A DNA stretch of 64,000 bases from Bacteroidia bacterium (lineage in GTDB: Bacteria; Bacteroidota; Bacteroidia; J057): the NCBI GenBank assembly GCA_041391665.1, contig JAWKNO010000002.1, positions 1,860,001 through 1,924,000 of the forward strand, in the 5' to 3' direction. The notes below the pieces were generated by a model. The model saw nothing but the letters and a program-made list of their open reading frames with translations. It ran no database searches and was not told the origin of the DNA. Positions 1 to 11,200 of this stretch are shown one piece after another (positions within the stretch are counted from its first letter, which is position 1; every line of letters starts with the position of its first letter). The translations under genes and the position numbers were made by a program.

Positions 1-3000
1 TCACCAAAGTTCCAATGCCAGCGGGTAGCATTGACCGACATGTCGCGGAAAAATACGGATTCGCCTTCACATATATCCACCGGATCGGCAATAAATGAGG
101 CCTCTGCCTGTGGGTAAATATTGATGGTTTGGGTAAAGGTGTCCTTACACCCATAGGTATTGATTGTTACCAGTTGTACTTCATAGCTGCCCGGCTGGTT
201 GAAAAATACCACCGGATTCTTCAGACTGGAACTGTCACCATTGCCAAAATGCCAGCGGTAACTTAAGCCCAGTGCAGCTGAAAACGAACGATTGGTAAAA
301 GTCACCGTAGCGGACTGACAGGCTTCATACAACGACGCGTCAAAATCTGCGACCGGGGCGCTGCCCACACGAATCTGCGTGGTCACTGAGTCAAAACAAA
401 AATCAGCGGTATCGACAATTAGTTTTACCGTGAATACAGTATCAGTAGGGTAATATATATGGTCAGGATTTGTCTGGGTGGAAAAGCCGGTCCCATCTCC
501 AAAGTCCCACAATGAACCGCTGAACCCACTGCTGTTGTTGGCAAATACCACCCGCAAAGGCGAACAGCCCCGGTCGGGATTGGGCAGGAAATTTGCGTCA
601 GGCTGCGGCAATACGACCACCTGATCCGTAAGGGTATCGCGACACCCATAAGAATTGGTAACCACAAGTCTGACAGGGAAAGTGCCGGTCTGCTGGTAAA
701 TATGAGACGGATTTTTCAGTACCGATGTGCCGCCATCGCCAAAAGACCACTGGTAGGTCAATGGCAGCGTGGATTGAGACAAATCCGTAAACTGGTTCTG
801 CGCGGGTATGCCGCAAAACTTATCCCACGCTGTGCGAAAATCTGCCAACGGCGGGCTCGCGGTACACACCTGAAAGTTTGCCGTATCAAAACAGAATCCC
901 GCCGTATCAGCGATCAGCACAATCTGGTAACACGTATCCGGCGGAGAGTTGAAGGTGATATTCACCGGATTCGCTGTAAAAAACTGCCCGTCAATCAACC
1001 ACTCACGACCGCTGCTGTTAAGCGAATTGTCCGTAAAAATCACCGGCATCGGCACACAGCCCAAAGTATCAGATGCCGCCAATATCGCCTGCGGCTGAGG
1101 ATAAACATATATCGTGTCTGTAAACACCGATGTACAACCGTAATCCGTCAGCAAGGTTTGTGTCACCACATATTCGCCCACAGCAGTATAGGTATGAGAA
1201 GGATTGACTGCCGTGGAGGAACTTCCATCACCAAAGCTCCAGACGACAGTATAAGGCCGCGTGGACTGGCTCTGGTCGGTGAAATTGACCGTCGCCGGTG
1301 CACCGCAAAACTCCGCCTGATCAGGCGCAAAAACCGCCTGCGGAGAGCTTGAAGTACACACCTGAAAGTTTGCTGTATCAAAACAGAATCCCGCGGTGTC
1401 GGCAATCAGCACAATCTGGTAACATGTATCCGGCGGAGAGTTGAAGGTGATATTCACCGGATTCGTTGCGAAAAACTGCCCGTCAATCAACCACTCGCGA
1501 CCGCTGCTGTTAAGCGAATTGTCCGTAAAAATCACCGGCATCGGCACGCAGCCCAAAGTATCAGATGCCGACAGAATCGCCTGCGGCTGAGGATAAACAT
1601 ATATCGTGTCTGTAAACACCGATGTACAACCGTAATCCGTCAGCAAGGTTTGTGTCACCACATATTCGCCCACAGCAGTATAGGTATGAGAAGGATTGAC
1701 CGCCGTGGAGGAACTTCCATCACCAAAGCTCCAGACGACAGTATAAGGCCGCGTGGACTGGCTCTGGTCGGTGAAATTGACCGTCGCTGGTGCACCGCAA
1801 AACTCCGCCTGATCAGGCGCAAAAACCGCCTGGGGAGAGCTTGAAGTACACACCTGAAAGGTTGCCGTATCAAAACAGAATCCCGCGGTGTCGGCAATCA
1901 GCACAATCTGGTAACACGTATCCGGCGGAGAATTAAAGGTGATATTCACCGGATTCGCTGTAAAAAACTGCCCGTCAATCAACCACTCCCGACCGCTGCT
2001 GTTAAGCGAATTGTCCGTAAAAATCACCGGCATCGGCACGCAGCCCAAAGTATCAGATGCCGACAGAATCGCCTGCGGCTGAGGCAAAACCACAATCACC
2101 TTGCTGGCATTATCCTCGCAGTTAAAGACGTTGCTTGTAGTGAGCACAACCGTATAAATACCCGGTGTGCTGTATGCATGTATCGGATTGATCTGCGTGG
2201 ATACGGGTGAACCATCGCCAAAGTCCCAGGCGTAAGCAAGGATGGTATCTCCCGAAGAAAGGTTCTGGAAAACAACCGGCACACCGGGACCGCAAACTGT
2301 ATCCGCATTCGCAGAAAAATCAGCAGTTGGAACCTCATGTACCCTGATGCCCCGGCTGGTTTTGTTGCGACAGCCGAGATTGTTCACCACCGTAAGGCTT
2401 GCGATATAATAGCCCGTATTCGAATAAGTATGAGAAGGTTGCGCAGCCGTGCTGAAGCTGTTATCACCAAAGTTCCAGATATAGTTCAGGTTGGGCGGAA
2501 CGTTGGAGAAATTCACCACAAGCGGAGGACAGCCCGCCGTATCGGAGGGCAAAAAACTTACAGCCGGAGGCGGTAAAACATTGATGACCGTAGTTGCCTG
2601 ATTGCTACACGAATTGGTATCTGCAAATGCAGTCAGCGTCACGGTATAATTACCAGCCAGGCTATAAGTATGGGAAGGACTAAACGCCGTGCTTGTAGCG
2701 CCATCACCAAAGTTCCAGGTCTGGGTATTGGTCCCCTGAGAAAAATTGGTAAAATGAATCGTGTCCCCCTGGCAGATCGTCATGGTATCAGCAGTGAATG
2801 CGACAATCGGTTGCGGGTAAACGGTTATCACCACCTGATTGGTGTCGTAGCTACAGCCATTGTTGACACAATGTTTGACAGTATAGGTTCCCGGGTTGGT
2901 AAATGTATAACTTACCGTATCTCCCGGCGGGTTGGTTCCATTGATTTCCCAACACAAAAACGGTGCGCCTGAAAGGTCAGCAAAAGTAACCGTCAGCGGT

Positions 3001-6000
3001 GCACAACCCGAAAGGTCGCTGGTATTAAATAAGGCATCGAGCGTATTGGGCAAAACAACAATCTCCTGACGGCCGGTATCAGCCCCACATTGGTTTACCG
3101 CTAGCAGGAAAATTTCATACACACTAAAACCCGTACTGCCTGGGTGAGAATAATACTGAATGGGGGGAATGCTATCCGTAGAGAACAATCCCGCGGGAGA
3201 AATTGTATTGAGATACCAGAAAAAATCATCGGGTTTTCCTGTGGTGAGGTTACCAAACTGAATCGGCAAAACCGAACAGCCCGTATCCACCTGTGAGTCA
3301 AAAATGATCTGTGGCCGGGGGAAAACAGTTATCACACGGGTAGCTGTTACGGTATCGCAAAGATTGGCAATCGTGAGGGTTACTGTATAATGGGCAACAT
3401 CCGCACTATCCTGAAATACATGCGGCGCAGGAGAACAGTTATTATCTGTCTGTCCGTCGCCAAAATTCCAGAAGCAGATACCGCCCGCAATATTACTTGT
3501 ATTGGTAAATGTCACCATCAACGGAGCACAACCACTGTCCACATCCACAGTAAAGCTGGCAGCGGGAGGTTCGGAAATAATGATCGTTCTGCTGGTAGAA
3601 TCTACACAACCATTGGCATTGTAGGCATACTGAATAATCGTAAATGTACCAGGAAAAGAATACATATGGCTATTGGAATTTGTCAGAGCCGTGCCATCTC
3701 CATAATTCCACAAATGAGAAGTGGCGTAAACCGAACTGATCGGAAAAGACAGATTCTGCCCAATACAACCCACCAATGGACCGCCAAATCCCGGCGTTGG
3801 CAATGAGTCTACATAAATCAGCCGACAGTCGCGGCTCTCACAACTAAACGCATTGATTATCGAGTAACAAACCTGATCGGTAGTGCCTGGTGGAACCAAA
3901 GCCGGATTATATAAACCCGTGGTTGGGTTGACGATTCCCAATCCCACCCATGTACCTCCCGCAACAGAAGCTGTCAGGAAAAACTGCCCGGCAGAGGTAC
4001 AGATGGTCGTATCAGGGCCAATAGCCACCTGCGTAGTATCATAAATAAAGACATTGGTAACATCCGACGTTTCGCAGCTGGTTCCGGCAAATATGGTATA
4101 GGTAAATGGGTTATTGCCCGAATTCATCTGAAGCGTATTGTATCCCCCTGTTATCGGATCGGTGAGGTAGTTTCCGGAAAGAATGCTCCATTCGCCCCCC
4201 TGCGGGAAACCGCCAGGAAGTGTACCTGTTCCGGCATTAAGGCACAGCGTATCGGCAGGACCGGCATCCACGCTGGAAGGATTTACCACACGCACCTCCA
4301 TACTGTCTGTTCCGGTACAGCCGTTACTATTCGTAAAAGTGTAATAAATCATCAGTGTATCCGGGCCAGGCAACAGGCCGGGGTTAAACTGATTCCCCTG
4401 AATCCCGGCAGACCCCGTCCAGGTACCACCGGCAGGCACAACGCCAGGAAGCGGTTCGGGGAAATTGCCATAACAGTACAGTACAAAAGCGGGGATGCTG
4501 TCGATTCGCGGTATGGTATCCACGATAATCGTGGCAAAACCCCGTCCGACACAACCCGCAAGCGGATCGGCAACTTCATATACAAACGTGAATGTTCCCG
4601 CAGTATCGGCACGAAACTGATTATTATTAAACAACCCAAACCCGAGCCACGTTCCGCCGGCAGGGGCTGCATTCAGGGTAATGACGATACTCGTATCCAG
4701 GCAAAGCTGGGTCAGCGGGGTCAGTACATTTACTGTCGGTGTATCCTGAACTGTGACCATCACAGTATCATACTCCCGGCAACTGGCGGCGAGGTGAGTA
4801 TAAATCAGCTGATAGCTACCAAAAGTATCGGGAATAAATACACCCAAAGAATCTACTGAAGGTCCTGACCAAAAACCTGGCGAAGGATTAGCGGACAGCA
4901 CAACCGTATCATTGAGGCAAATATTCATATCCGCTCCGGCGTTAACACCGGTAAGCGGCGCAATAAAAAAATCGCGGGTAATACACGTATTCCCACAATC
5001 ATTCACCACACAAAGCTGAACAGAATTATTCCCCGGAGAAAAAGTAACAGGCGGAGGGACAGGGCCGTTGAAAGTTGCCGGTATTCCGCCGGTAAATGTC
5101 CAGTTATAGGCCGTAATCGGTGCGCCATAGTCGATCACAGAATAGAAAATACCATTCAGCACAAACACCCCACACGTATCGCCAATAAAAGCCATATCCA
5201 GATCAGGCGGCTGCCGGGCAAAAATAGTATCTCTCACAGAATCCACGCCGCATACATTCTGCGCAGTCAACCGTATGGGAAAAGAATCAGGACAGGAAAA
5301 ACAAAAGCCGGGTTGAAACGAATGGTTATTTTGCGTTGTATCTGCATAATCCCAGCAAGCCGTATCGCCAAACACCACCCAGGTGTAGTTGACATTGCTG
5401 CCCGGCGTCGAATTATTTGTGACACTAATACAAAAATCAATACAACCAAACGTGGTATCTGCCACAAAAGCCGCAACCGGCGGGGGAATCACATCTACCG
5501 TATGTTTGACCGTATCTGCACCACAATTATTGGTCACAATCAGCGTAACATCGTATTGCCCGGGTTGAGTATAAGTATAAATGGGCGATGGGAGATATGA
5601 AGTGTCAACGCCACCGGTTGTATTTTCAAAAAGCCAGGTAAACGAGATCGGATCTACATACAAGCTCACCGGACAACTTTGATTGATAAAAGCGACCGGT
5701 GCATTGGGCAGACAAACGGGTTTGGGCCAATCAAATTTTGCCCGCGGCAAAGCCCTGATTTTAATCTGTGTAATTGCAAAATGATCAGAACATTTATTAT
5801 AAGCCGTCAGTTTTACCCCATCAGAATAACCCTGAAAGGGTAATCCTACGCAGATATTAATGCTATCGAGATTGTAGGTATAACTCTGAGTTGCTGTGTC
5901 ATATACGATATAGGTTGGCCCGTAAATCCCCCAGTCCCATTCAAAATAATCAATATTCCCTTTGCTGACATCGCTGAGATTGTGAACCGTTATGGCATTT

Positions 6001-6638
6001 CCCTCACAGATAAAAGGCTGAACCGGATCAGGAACCGCTACCGGATCGGTATAAAAATAAACCTGCGTGTAAAACCCCGGACATGATGCGCCATTTGCGG
6101 TTATGGTGATATTAAATGTCCCGTAAGTAACATAAGTATGTGGAATAACCGGGCCTGCACTGTTTACGGGTGCACTTCCATCACCAAAATTTACGGTAAA
6201 TGGCCCGGCACCCATACTGGCAGGGTCAATGGTAATCGAAAAAGGAAAGGTATTGATCGAAGTATCCGGCGCACAAAAAAACGGCTGGCTCAGCGTTGCG
6301 GAAATGGGCGTTACACCCAAAACTGTCACGACCTGAGAGGTATTACACGAAGCGCCACTGGTATCTGTGACAGTGAGCGTTACGGTATAGTTGGTATTAA
6401 CGGCAGTCACCGGGTAGGAATGTTGTGCTGTGGGATTGGCATTAAAACCCCCATCACCAAAAGTCCAGAAATAACTGGTTATTGTTACAGGATTGCCGGT
6501 GGCCGTAAACTGAACCGGCGAAGCGGCACAGCTGCCCGCAGGCTGTACAAAAGAAAAACCCGCATTACATTGAGCAGATAGTTGAATATATCCACCCAAT
6601 ATTACAATGAGTGCCAAGGCGCGAAAAAATAATTTCAT
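1..6638 (-). CDS. Giant PKD-repeat surface adhesin (C-terminus outside window)
   Basis: The reading frame is open from an ATG at 6638 to the left edge, giving at least 2,212 residues. It begins with a signal peptide (hydrophobic stretch ending in LSAQ, then CNAGFSF). The rest is a chain of Ig-like domains. At least a dozen carry the PKD signature W-x-FGDG or a close variant (WTFGDGG, WNFGDGQ, WDFGDGS, WSFGDGS), and some look like the NAGPD/NICL type found in SprB-like proteins. The last visible residues, RWHWNFG, sit inside another PKD domain, so the T9SS signal expected at the end is not seen. It lies 34 nt downstream of a PorP/SprF-like gene, the usual partner for export and anchoring of such adhesins. 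Inferred role: cell-surface adhesion or gliding. Near-identical internal repeats lie at 867-2083. Confidence 0.88.
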   Translation of the reverse strand, partial: MKLFFRALALIVILGGYIQLSAQCNAGFSFVQPAGSCAASPVQFTATGNPVTITSYFWTFGDGGFNANPTAQHSYPVTAVNTNYTVTLTVTDTSGASCNTSQVVTVLGVTPISATLSQPFFCAPDTSINTFPFSITIDPASMGAGPFTVNFGDGSAPVNSAGPVIPHTYVTYGTFNITITANGASCPGFYTQVYFYTDPVAVPDPVQPFICEGNAITVHNLSDVSKGNIDYFEWDWGIYGPTYIVYDTATQSYTYNLDSINICVGLPFQGYSDGVKLTAYNKCSDHFAITQIKIRALPRAKFDWPKPVCLPNAPVAFINQSCPVSLYVDPISFTWLFENTTGGVDTSYLPSPIYTYTQPGQYDVTLIVTNNCGADTVKHTVDVIPPPVAAFVADTTFGCIDFCISVTNNSTPGSNVNYTWVVFGDTACWDYADTTQNNHSFQPGFCFSCPDSFPIRLTAQNVCGVDSVRDTIFARQPPDLDMAFIGDTCGVFVLNGIFYSVIDYGAPITAYNWTFTGGIPATFNGPVPPPVTFSPGNNSVQLCVVNDCGNTCITRDFFIAPLTGVNAGADMNICLNDTVVLSANPSPGFWSGPSVDSLGVFIPDTFGSYQLIYTHLAASCREYDTVMVTVQDTPTVNVLTPLTQLCLDTSIVITLNAAPAGGTWLGFGLFNNNQFRADTAGTFTFVYEVADPLAGCVGRGFATIIVDTIPRIDSIPAFVLYCYGNFPEPLPGVVPAGGTWTGSAGIQGNQFNPGLLPGPDTLMIYYTFTNSNGCTGTDSMEVRVVNPSSVDAGPADTLCLNAGTGTLPGGFPQGGEWSILSGNYLTDPITGGYNTLQMNSGNNPFTYTIFAGTSCETSDVTNVFIYDTTQVAIGPDTTICTSAGQFFLTASVAGGTWVGLGIVNPTTGLYNPALVPPGTTDQVCYSIINAFSCESRDCRLIYVDSLPTPGFGGPLVGCIGQNLSFPISSVYATSHLWNYGDGTALTNSNSHMYSFPGTFTIIQYAYNANGCVDSTSRTIIISEPPAASFTVDVDSGCAPLMVTFTNTSNIAGGICFWNFGDGQTDNNCSPAPHVFQDSADVAHYTVTLTIANLCDTVTATRVITVFPRPQIIFDSQVDTGCSVLPIQFGNLTTGKPDDFFWYLNTISPAGLFSTDSIPPIQYYSHPGSTGFSVYEIFLLAVNQCGADTGRQEIVVLPNTLDALFNTSDLSGCAPLTVTFADLSGAPFLCWEINGTNPPGDTVSYTFTNPGTYTVKHCVNNGCSYDTNQVVITVYPQPIVAFTADTMTICQGDTIHFTNFSQGTNTQTWNFGDGATSTAFSPSHTYSLAGNYTVTLTAFADTNSCSNQATTVINVLPPPAVSFLPSDTAGCPPLVVNFSNVPPNLNYIWNFGDNSFSTAAQPSHTYSNTGYYIASLTVVNNLGCRNKTSRGIRVHEVPTADFSANADTVCGPGVPVVFQNLSSGDTILAYAWDFGDGSPVSTQINPIHAYSTPGIYTVVLTTSNVFNCEDNASKVIVVLPQPQAILSASDTLGCVPMPVIFTDNSLNSSGREWLIDGQFFTANPVNITFNSPPDTCYQIVLIADTAGFCFDTATFQVCTSSSPQAVFAPDQAEFCGAPATVNFTDQSQSTRPYTVVWSFGDGSSSTAVNPSHTYTAVGEYVVTQTLLTDYGCTSVFTDTIYVYPQPQAILSASDTLGCVPMPVIFTDNSLNSSGREWLIDGQFFATNPVNITFNSPPDTCYQIVLIADTAGFCFDTANFQVCTSSSPQAVFAPDQAEFCGAPATVNFTDQSQSTRPYTVVWSFGDGSSSTAVNPSHTYTAVGEYVVTQTLLTDYGCTSVFTDTIYVYPQPQAILAASDTLGCVPMPVIFTDNSLNSSGREWLIDGQFFTANPVNITFNSPPDTCYQIVLIADTAGFCFDTANFQVCTASPPLADFRTAWDKFCGIPAQNQFTDLSQSTLPLTYQWSFGDGGTSVLKNPSHIYQQTGTFPVRLVVTNSYGCRDTLTDQVVVLPQPDANFLPNPDRGCSPLRVVFANNSSGFSGSLWDFGDGTGFSTQTNPDHIYYPTDTVFTVKLIVDTADFCFDSVTTQIRVGSAPVADFDASLYEACQSATVTFTNRSFSAALGLSYRWHFGNGDSSSLKNPVVFFNQPGSYEVQLVTINTYGCKDTFTQTINIYPQAEASFIADPVDICEGESVFFRDMSVNATRWHWNFG
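867..2083 (-). repeat. 492-bp tandem repeat inside the PKD adhesin gene (about 2.5 copies)
   Basis: The segment starting at 867 recurs at 1359 and 1851 with an exact spacing of 492 bp and only scattered substitutions. The third copy stops being alike near 2083, so it is about half a unit. 492 bp is 164 codons, so each unit keeps the frame and encodes two PKD-like domains. The near-identity, compared with the divergence of the other PKD domains of the same protein, points to recent duplication or ongoing conversion. Confidence 0.9.
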
Positions 6639-6672
6639 GAAAACAGGCTTAGGGGAAATGAGAGACCTATTA

Positions 6673-7857
6673 CTATAATTTTAATCTATTGCGAGGTGAT
6701 GCAGAAAAACTACTGGAAGGCATGCCAGGTACGGGACATCTTCTTCGCATCATCCTGGTGCCGGAACTACAGAAAAACGTTGCTTCCGGAATGGTCATCA
6801 TCAGAGAGATTTCGAATATCCCCCCCGTATCGCTTCGAGGACCGGAAAAGTCGTAATCATAGCTCATACCGACACGATAATCAGCGGCACCTGCGCTCCA
6901 GGTAAAACCCATCATCGGCGTGAAAGTATTGATATTTTGATTGAATAGACCATTGAAACTATGCCCCATCATAAATCCACCCCATAAACCCACATTTTGC
7001 CCGGTTCTTGCTCCCGGACGCATAGCAAACAAAACACCGTAATTGAGCCGGTGCATAAACGCAGATTTAAAGGTTGTTTTTATTCCGGTGGCAGTATCAG
7101 TTTGTGCCCATTGCCGGGAAGTGCGTTGGATATCAACTTTCGCAAACGGAATCACCCAATAATCGCGAAGGCCATTGGTCATTTCCAGACTACCATTAAA
7201 ATAGCCGGTAAAGCGAACCGGAAGTGTATCATTAATATTGATCAGTGAGGGATCAACCTTTACCAGATGATTTGCAACAAAACCAGTATTAAAATAAAAG
7301 GTCTCCTTAATACTACTCTCAAAATCCATCCCAAAGTCCAGATCAAAAAAGCTGTTATTTCCGCCAAAATTACTCAGATCCACCGCACTGGGGCCTTGAT
7401 TGCCGTAAATCGCATGCAGCTGATCGCTGAAAATCAGTCCGTCCATATCAAATGACCTGCGGTTATAGGTTCCGTTCAACCCAAGTCTCAGGTCCCATGG
7501 ATAATAGAGGTCGTCTTTGGGCCTCGTATGCCAGGCCCAGGAAGCTCCCATTCTTTGCCACTTTACCGGACTATCCCCTGCCCTGTCGTCAGAATAAATC
7601 ACCCCAAACGCCGATTGAACGCAGGGAACATCTGTGCTGATCGCCGCACTATTGGTCAGAAACTGGCCCGCTTTATAGCGCATTTTCTGCCCGTTGAGTG
7701 TTACATTGGTGCCGCCATACACCCCGGTCAGCGCGGGGTTGAGGTACATAGGATTGGCAAAATACTGGCTGAAAATCGGGTCCTGGGCCTTAAGCCCGAA
7801 ATATGAGCCCAGCCAGAATGTTCCGAACAATAAAAAAACGGGTAAATGTCTTTTCAT
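6673..7857 (-). CDS. PorP/SprF family type IX secretion-associated outer-membrane protein
   Basis: This 394-residue protein has a signal peptide (ends FGLKAQ) followed by DPIFSQYFANPMYLNPALTG, the hallmark N-terminus of the PorP/SprF family. The body alternates aromatic and glycine residues as in an outer-membrane beta-barrel, and GIFEISL occurs near the end as in relatives. Family members assist T9SS-dependent secretion or anchoring of specific adhesins; in Flavobacterium, SprF serves the adhesin SprB. Here the gene stands immediately upstream of the PKD adhesin on the same strand (34 nt), so the two probably form an operon and act as a dedicated pair. The C-terminal ~40 residues (Arg/Met/Ser-rich) are less typical than the rest. 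Confidence 0.87.
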   Translation of the reverse strand: MKRHLPVFLLFGTFWLGSYFGLKAQDPIFSQYFANPMYLNPALTGVYGGTNVTLNGQKMRYKAGQFLTNSAAISTDVPCVQSAFGVIYSDDRAGDSPVKWQRMGASWAWHTRPKDDLYYPWDLRLGLNGTYNRRSFDMDGLIFSDQLHAIYGNQGPSAVDLSNFGGNNSFFDLDFGMDFESSIKETFYFNTGFVANHLVKVDPSLININDTLPVRFTGYFNGSLEMTNGLRDYWVIPFAKVDIQRTSRQWAQTDTATGIKTTFKSAFMHRLNYGVLFAMRPGARTGQNVGLWGGFMMGHSFNGLFNQNINTFTPMMGFTWSAGAADYRVGMSYDYDFSGPRSDTGGIFEISLMMTIPEATFFCSSGTRMMRRRCPVPGMPSSSFSASPRNRLKL

Positions 7858-8126
7858 TTGATTTTATAATTCGAACCTGTAATGATAAGAAGCAGAAGCA
7901 TACAGCCAAAGACGTGATTATCAGTCTATTAGTCAAGTGGTGACAGGGAAATTCTTTCAGGGAGGCTTATTGGATATAAAGCTAGGGAATAAATTGGAAA
8001 TAAAAAAAGGGGTAATAAACCTTTTAATGGAAATCGGGATTCTCATTCTGATTGTACCGCGCGCTTATTGTGCTTCTCCCCATGCTTCTTGCCGTATTAC
8101 AAATATTGCGTCATCGCGAATTTTAC

Positions 8127-8161
8127 AAAAAAAAATGGGTGCAGAAATTGATTCTGCACCC
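8127..8161 (-). terminator. Intrinsic terminator of the DUF4397 gene
   Basis: A perfect 10-bp stem (8137-8146 with 8152-8161) and a 5-nt loop are followed, on the minus strand, by a run of T residues. It sits about 40 nt after the stop codon of the DUF4397 gene. Confidence 0.85.
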
Positions 8162-8203
8162 GCTCATCTATACAAACTATCAGGCAAAAGAATTGCACAA
8201 AAA

Positions 8204-11200
8204 CTATTGTACCAATACTTTCTGCATGGTACTGGTGTTTCCGTCGCTGACCTGAATAAAGTACACACCTGAAGGCTGACCGCTGAGGTCAAGTTTTAGA
8301 TTTGACGCTGTCGTGAAAACGGGAGAGTTTACGATTTGTCCCATAAGGTTCCGAACGACAACTTCTACTTCCGATCCGTTGGCTCCTTCAATTTCGAGCT
8401 GTACTTTGCCCATTGTCGGATTTGGATATACGGTGAGTGTGAGTTCGCTCAAACCGGCCAGTCGTGCCGGAGACTGAATGAAAGAGAAGGAAATGGTTTT
8501 CGGTGTACCAGCAACGCCATTGCCTGCTTTTCCATCGTAACCAGTTGCCATCAGAGTATACGCGTCTCCGGCTGCAGGTCCAGCACCAGTCCACTGAAAG
8601 AATCCGCCTTTGCCATTGTCTTTAAACAGGGCAAATGGTGCATTGTTGTCAACGGTATTTAAGGTCTGGCTGCCGGTAAGTTCAAATGCTACGCTGTTGA
8701 GCGCGTTTCCGGGGCATATATTGGCGCGAATATTCAGCTTGGAAGGATTGAGTCCTGCCAGATCAATCACCGCACCGTCCATGATAGGGTCATAACCCGG
8801 AATCGGAAGGTCTGTTTTGCCATCGATCAGGGTGAAGTTCAATACGCCAAGATCACACTCGAAGGTCGGAAGGGGAATAACCGTTCCGTCATTGAGCGTA
8901 GCAAACAGGCCAAATGCTGCACCGCTCTGGTTATTGGCGGGATTCAGAAATCCGGAAGCGAATACGACAGTTGCCTGTCCGCCGAGTCCGTCAAGCATAG
9001 CCTGATAAGATGCCACAACCGTACTATTTTGACCTGCGGGGGTTACGTCCAGCACATAGGTAGCGGAAGGAACCGAAAGGTAACCGGCAAAATCACCGTA
9101 ACTGAGGTTAGGTACCAGCGGAGGAGTCGAGCCAAAAGCAAGTACATCTACTGCGGGGGCGTCGGGAGATCCGTGGTAAGCCAAAATTGCTGTCTGCCCC
9201 GCAGCTGCATCCTGCTGAGCCGGTGTCTGTATATTCAGCGTAAAGCCAATGGAGGCGCCGTTGACACTCTGGTCAAACTGGGAGGGGTCAAGTACACCCG
9301 TAGCCATCACTACATAGTTTTGGAATAATGTCAGTGCGGGAAGCGGGAAAGATGCAATGATATCGCCGGGGCCGGTACTGTTTCCAGGTGCGATACCCAC
9401 GGTGAGTGGCACGCCTGATGGCAAGGTCAGAAAAGGTGTTGCTTCGCGGAAACCGAGATCATCAATTGCAGGCAAAGCTCCGCCATTTATATAGATATCC
9501 ACGACCGCTGCCGCAGGATCAGGGGAGTTATGGATGATCTGTACATAAGCACCGGGAGCGGGAAATTCAATCACCGTTCCATCGGGCAACGCAGCAAATA
9601 GGCCAAATAAAGCGGCATTCTGATTAACAGTGGGATCGAGGACACCTGAGGCAAATACAACTGCTGCCCCGCCACCGAGTCCGGTAAGGTCGGCGCGATA
9701 TTCTGCGACTACCGTAGCATTTTGTCCGGCTGGGGTAATGGTCAGGGTATAATCACCGGGAGCCACATTCAGGTATCCGGCAAAATCCCCATACGAAATA
9801 GCCGGAATCAGTGGCGGAGTCAGGCCATTGGCCAGGACATCAACTGCCGGCGCGTCTGTAGAACCATGATAGGCGAGTACGGCCACATCGCTGTTTCCCG
9901 ACGCCTGTAATGCAGCAGGGAAAACTTCCAGCGTAAAGCCAATCGCGCTGTTGACACTTTGGTCAAACTGGGTCGGATCGAGTACCCCGGTAGCCATTAC
10001 CACATAACTTTCGTTGGCAGTGAGGGCGGGAAAAGGAAAACTGGCGATGATATCATTGGGGCCAGTGCTGTTTCCAGGGGCAATACCCACGGTAAAAGCT
10101 TTTCCGGAGGGAAGTCCAAGGAAAGGCGTAGCCGTGCGGAATTTAAAATCATTCACTGCGGGTTGTGCACCACCATCGAGATAGATGTCAACCGTTTCAG
10201 CACCGGGATCAGCGGAGTTGTGAATAATCTGGACAAAAGCAGGAATATTGGAATCCACAAATGAGAAATTCACAGAAACAGGCGTACCGCTGCTTCCTTT
10301 TTTTACTTTTCCCTGATAAGCGGTTGCGGTTACAGTATAGCTGTCTCCAGAAACGGGGCGTGGGGAAGGCCAGATAAAATATCCGCCATTATTGTTGTCG
10401 CCAAACAGGGAGAAAGGGGCGTTGTTGTCGTATTTGCTCTTCGACTGACTGCCGGTCAGGTCGAAGGATATGCTACCAACCGGGAAACCGTCGCAGGTAT
10501 TGGCGCGAATATTCAACCGGTCGGTACCCACCGCTGCGAGGTCGATGACAGCCCCGTCAGGGATGGGATCATAGGCAGTGATAACCGTGTCGGCCTTGGC
10601 ATCGATCAGCGTAAAATCGATGATACCCAGATTGCAATTGACAGCAGGGAGTTCGACCACCGTGCCATCGGCCAGTGCTGCAAAAAGCCCGAAAGCGGCC
10701 CCGCTTTGGTTGAGGGATGGATTCAGAAAGCCTGAGGCAAAAACTACACCGGCACCACCACCAAGGCCGTCAAGCGATGCCTGAAAAGTACCGACAACGA
10801 CATTATTGAGGCCGGCAGGCGTTACACTCAGATAATAAGTTGCCGGAGGCAGAGATACATATCCGGTACTTTGACGGTAAGCCAGGCCGGGAATCAGCGG
10901 GGTGAGGCCGTTATTGGCGAGTACATCCACTGCAGGCGCATCAGGAGCACCATGGAACACATTCAGCGATACCTGGTTGCCGGGGTCAGCAGTAAGCGCA
11001 GGGGTAATGATTTCCAGATCAAAACCAATCGCCGTGCCATTAGCCGTACCATCAAACTGGAAAGGGTCAAGCACACCAGTAGCGATGACTACATACTTTT
11101 CACCAGCAGTAAGCGCGGGTAAAGGAATGGTAGCAATAATGTCGCCAGGGCCGGTGCTTGTACCGGGGGCGACACCCACGTTCAATGGTGTGTTTGCAGG

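Noticed and set aside
702..1352. Arg-rich open frame on the plus strand over the PKD gene
   Set aside because: It is the antisense of the PKD coding frame; composition is unnatural, and it recurs with the 492-bp repeat.
867..2083. CRISPR-like array
   Set aside because: The repeat unit is 492 bp, in frame and part of a coding sequence; there are no short repeats with unique spacers.
7937..8272. Small plus-strand gene between PorP and DUF4397 genes
   Set aside because: It overlaps the minus-strand terminator and the 3' end of the DUF4397 gene, and shows no family features.
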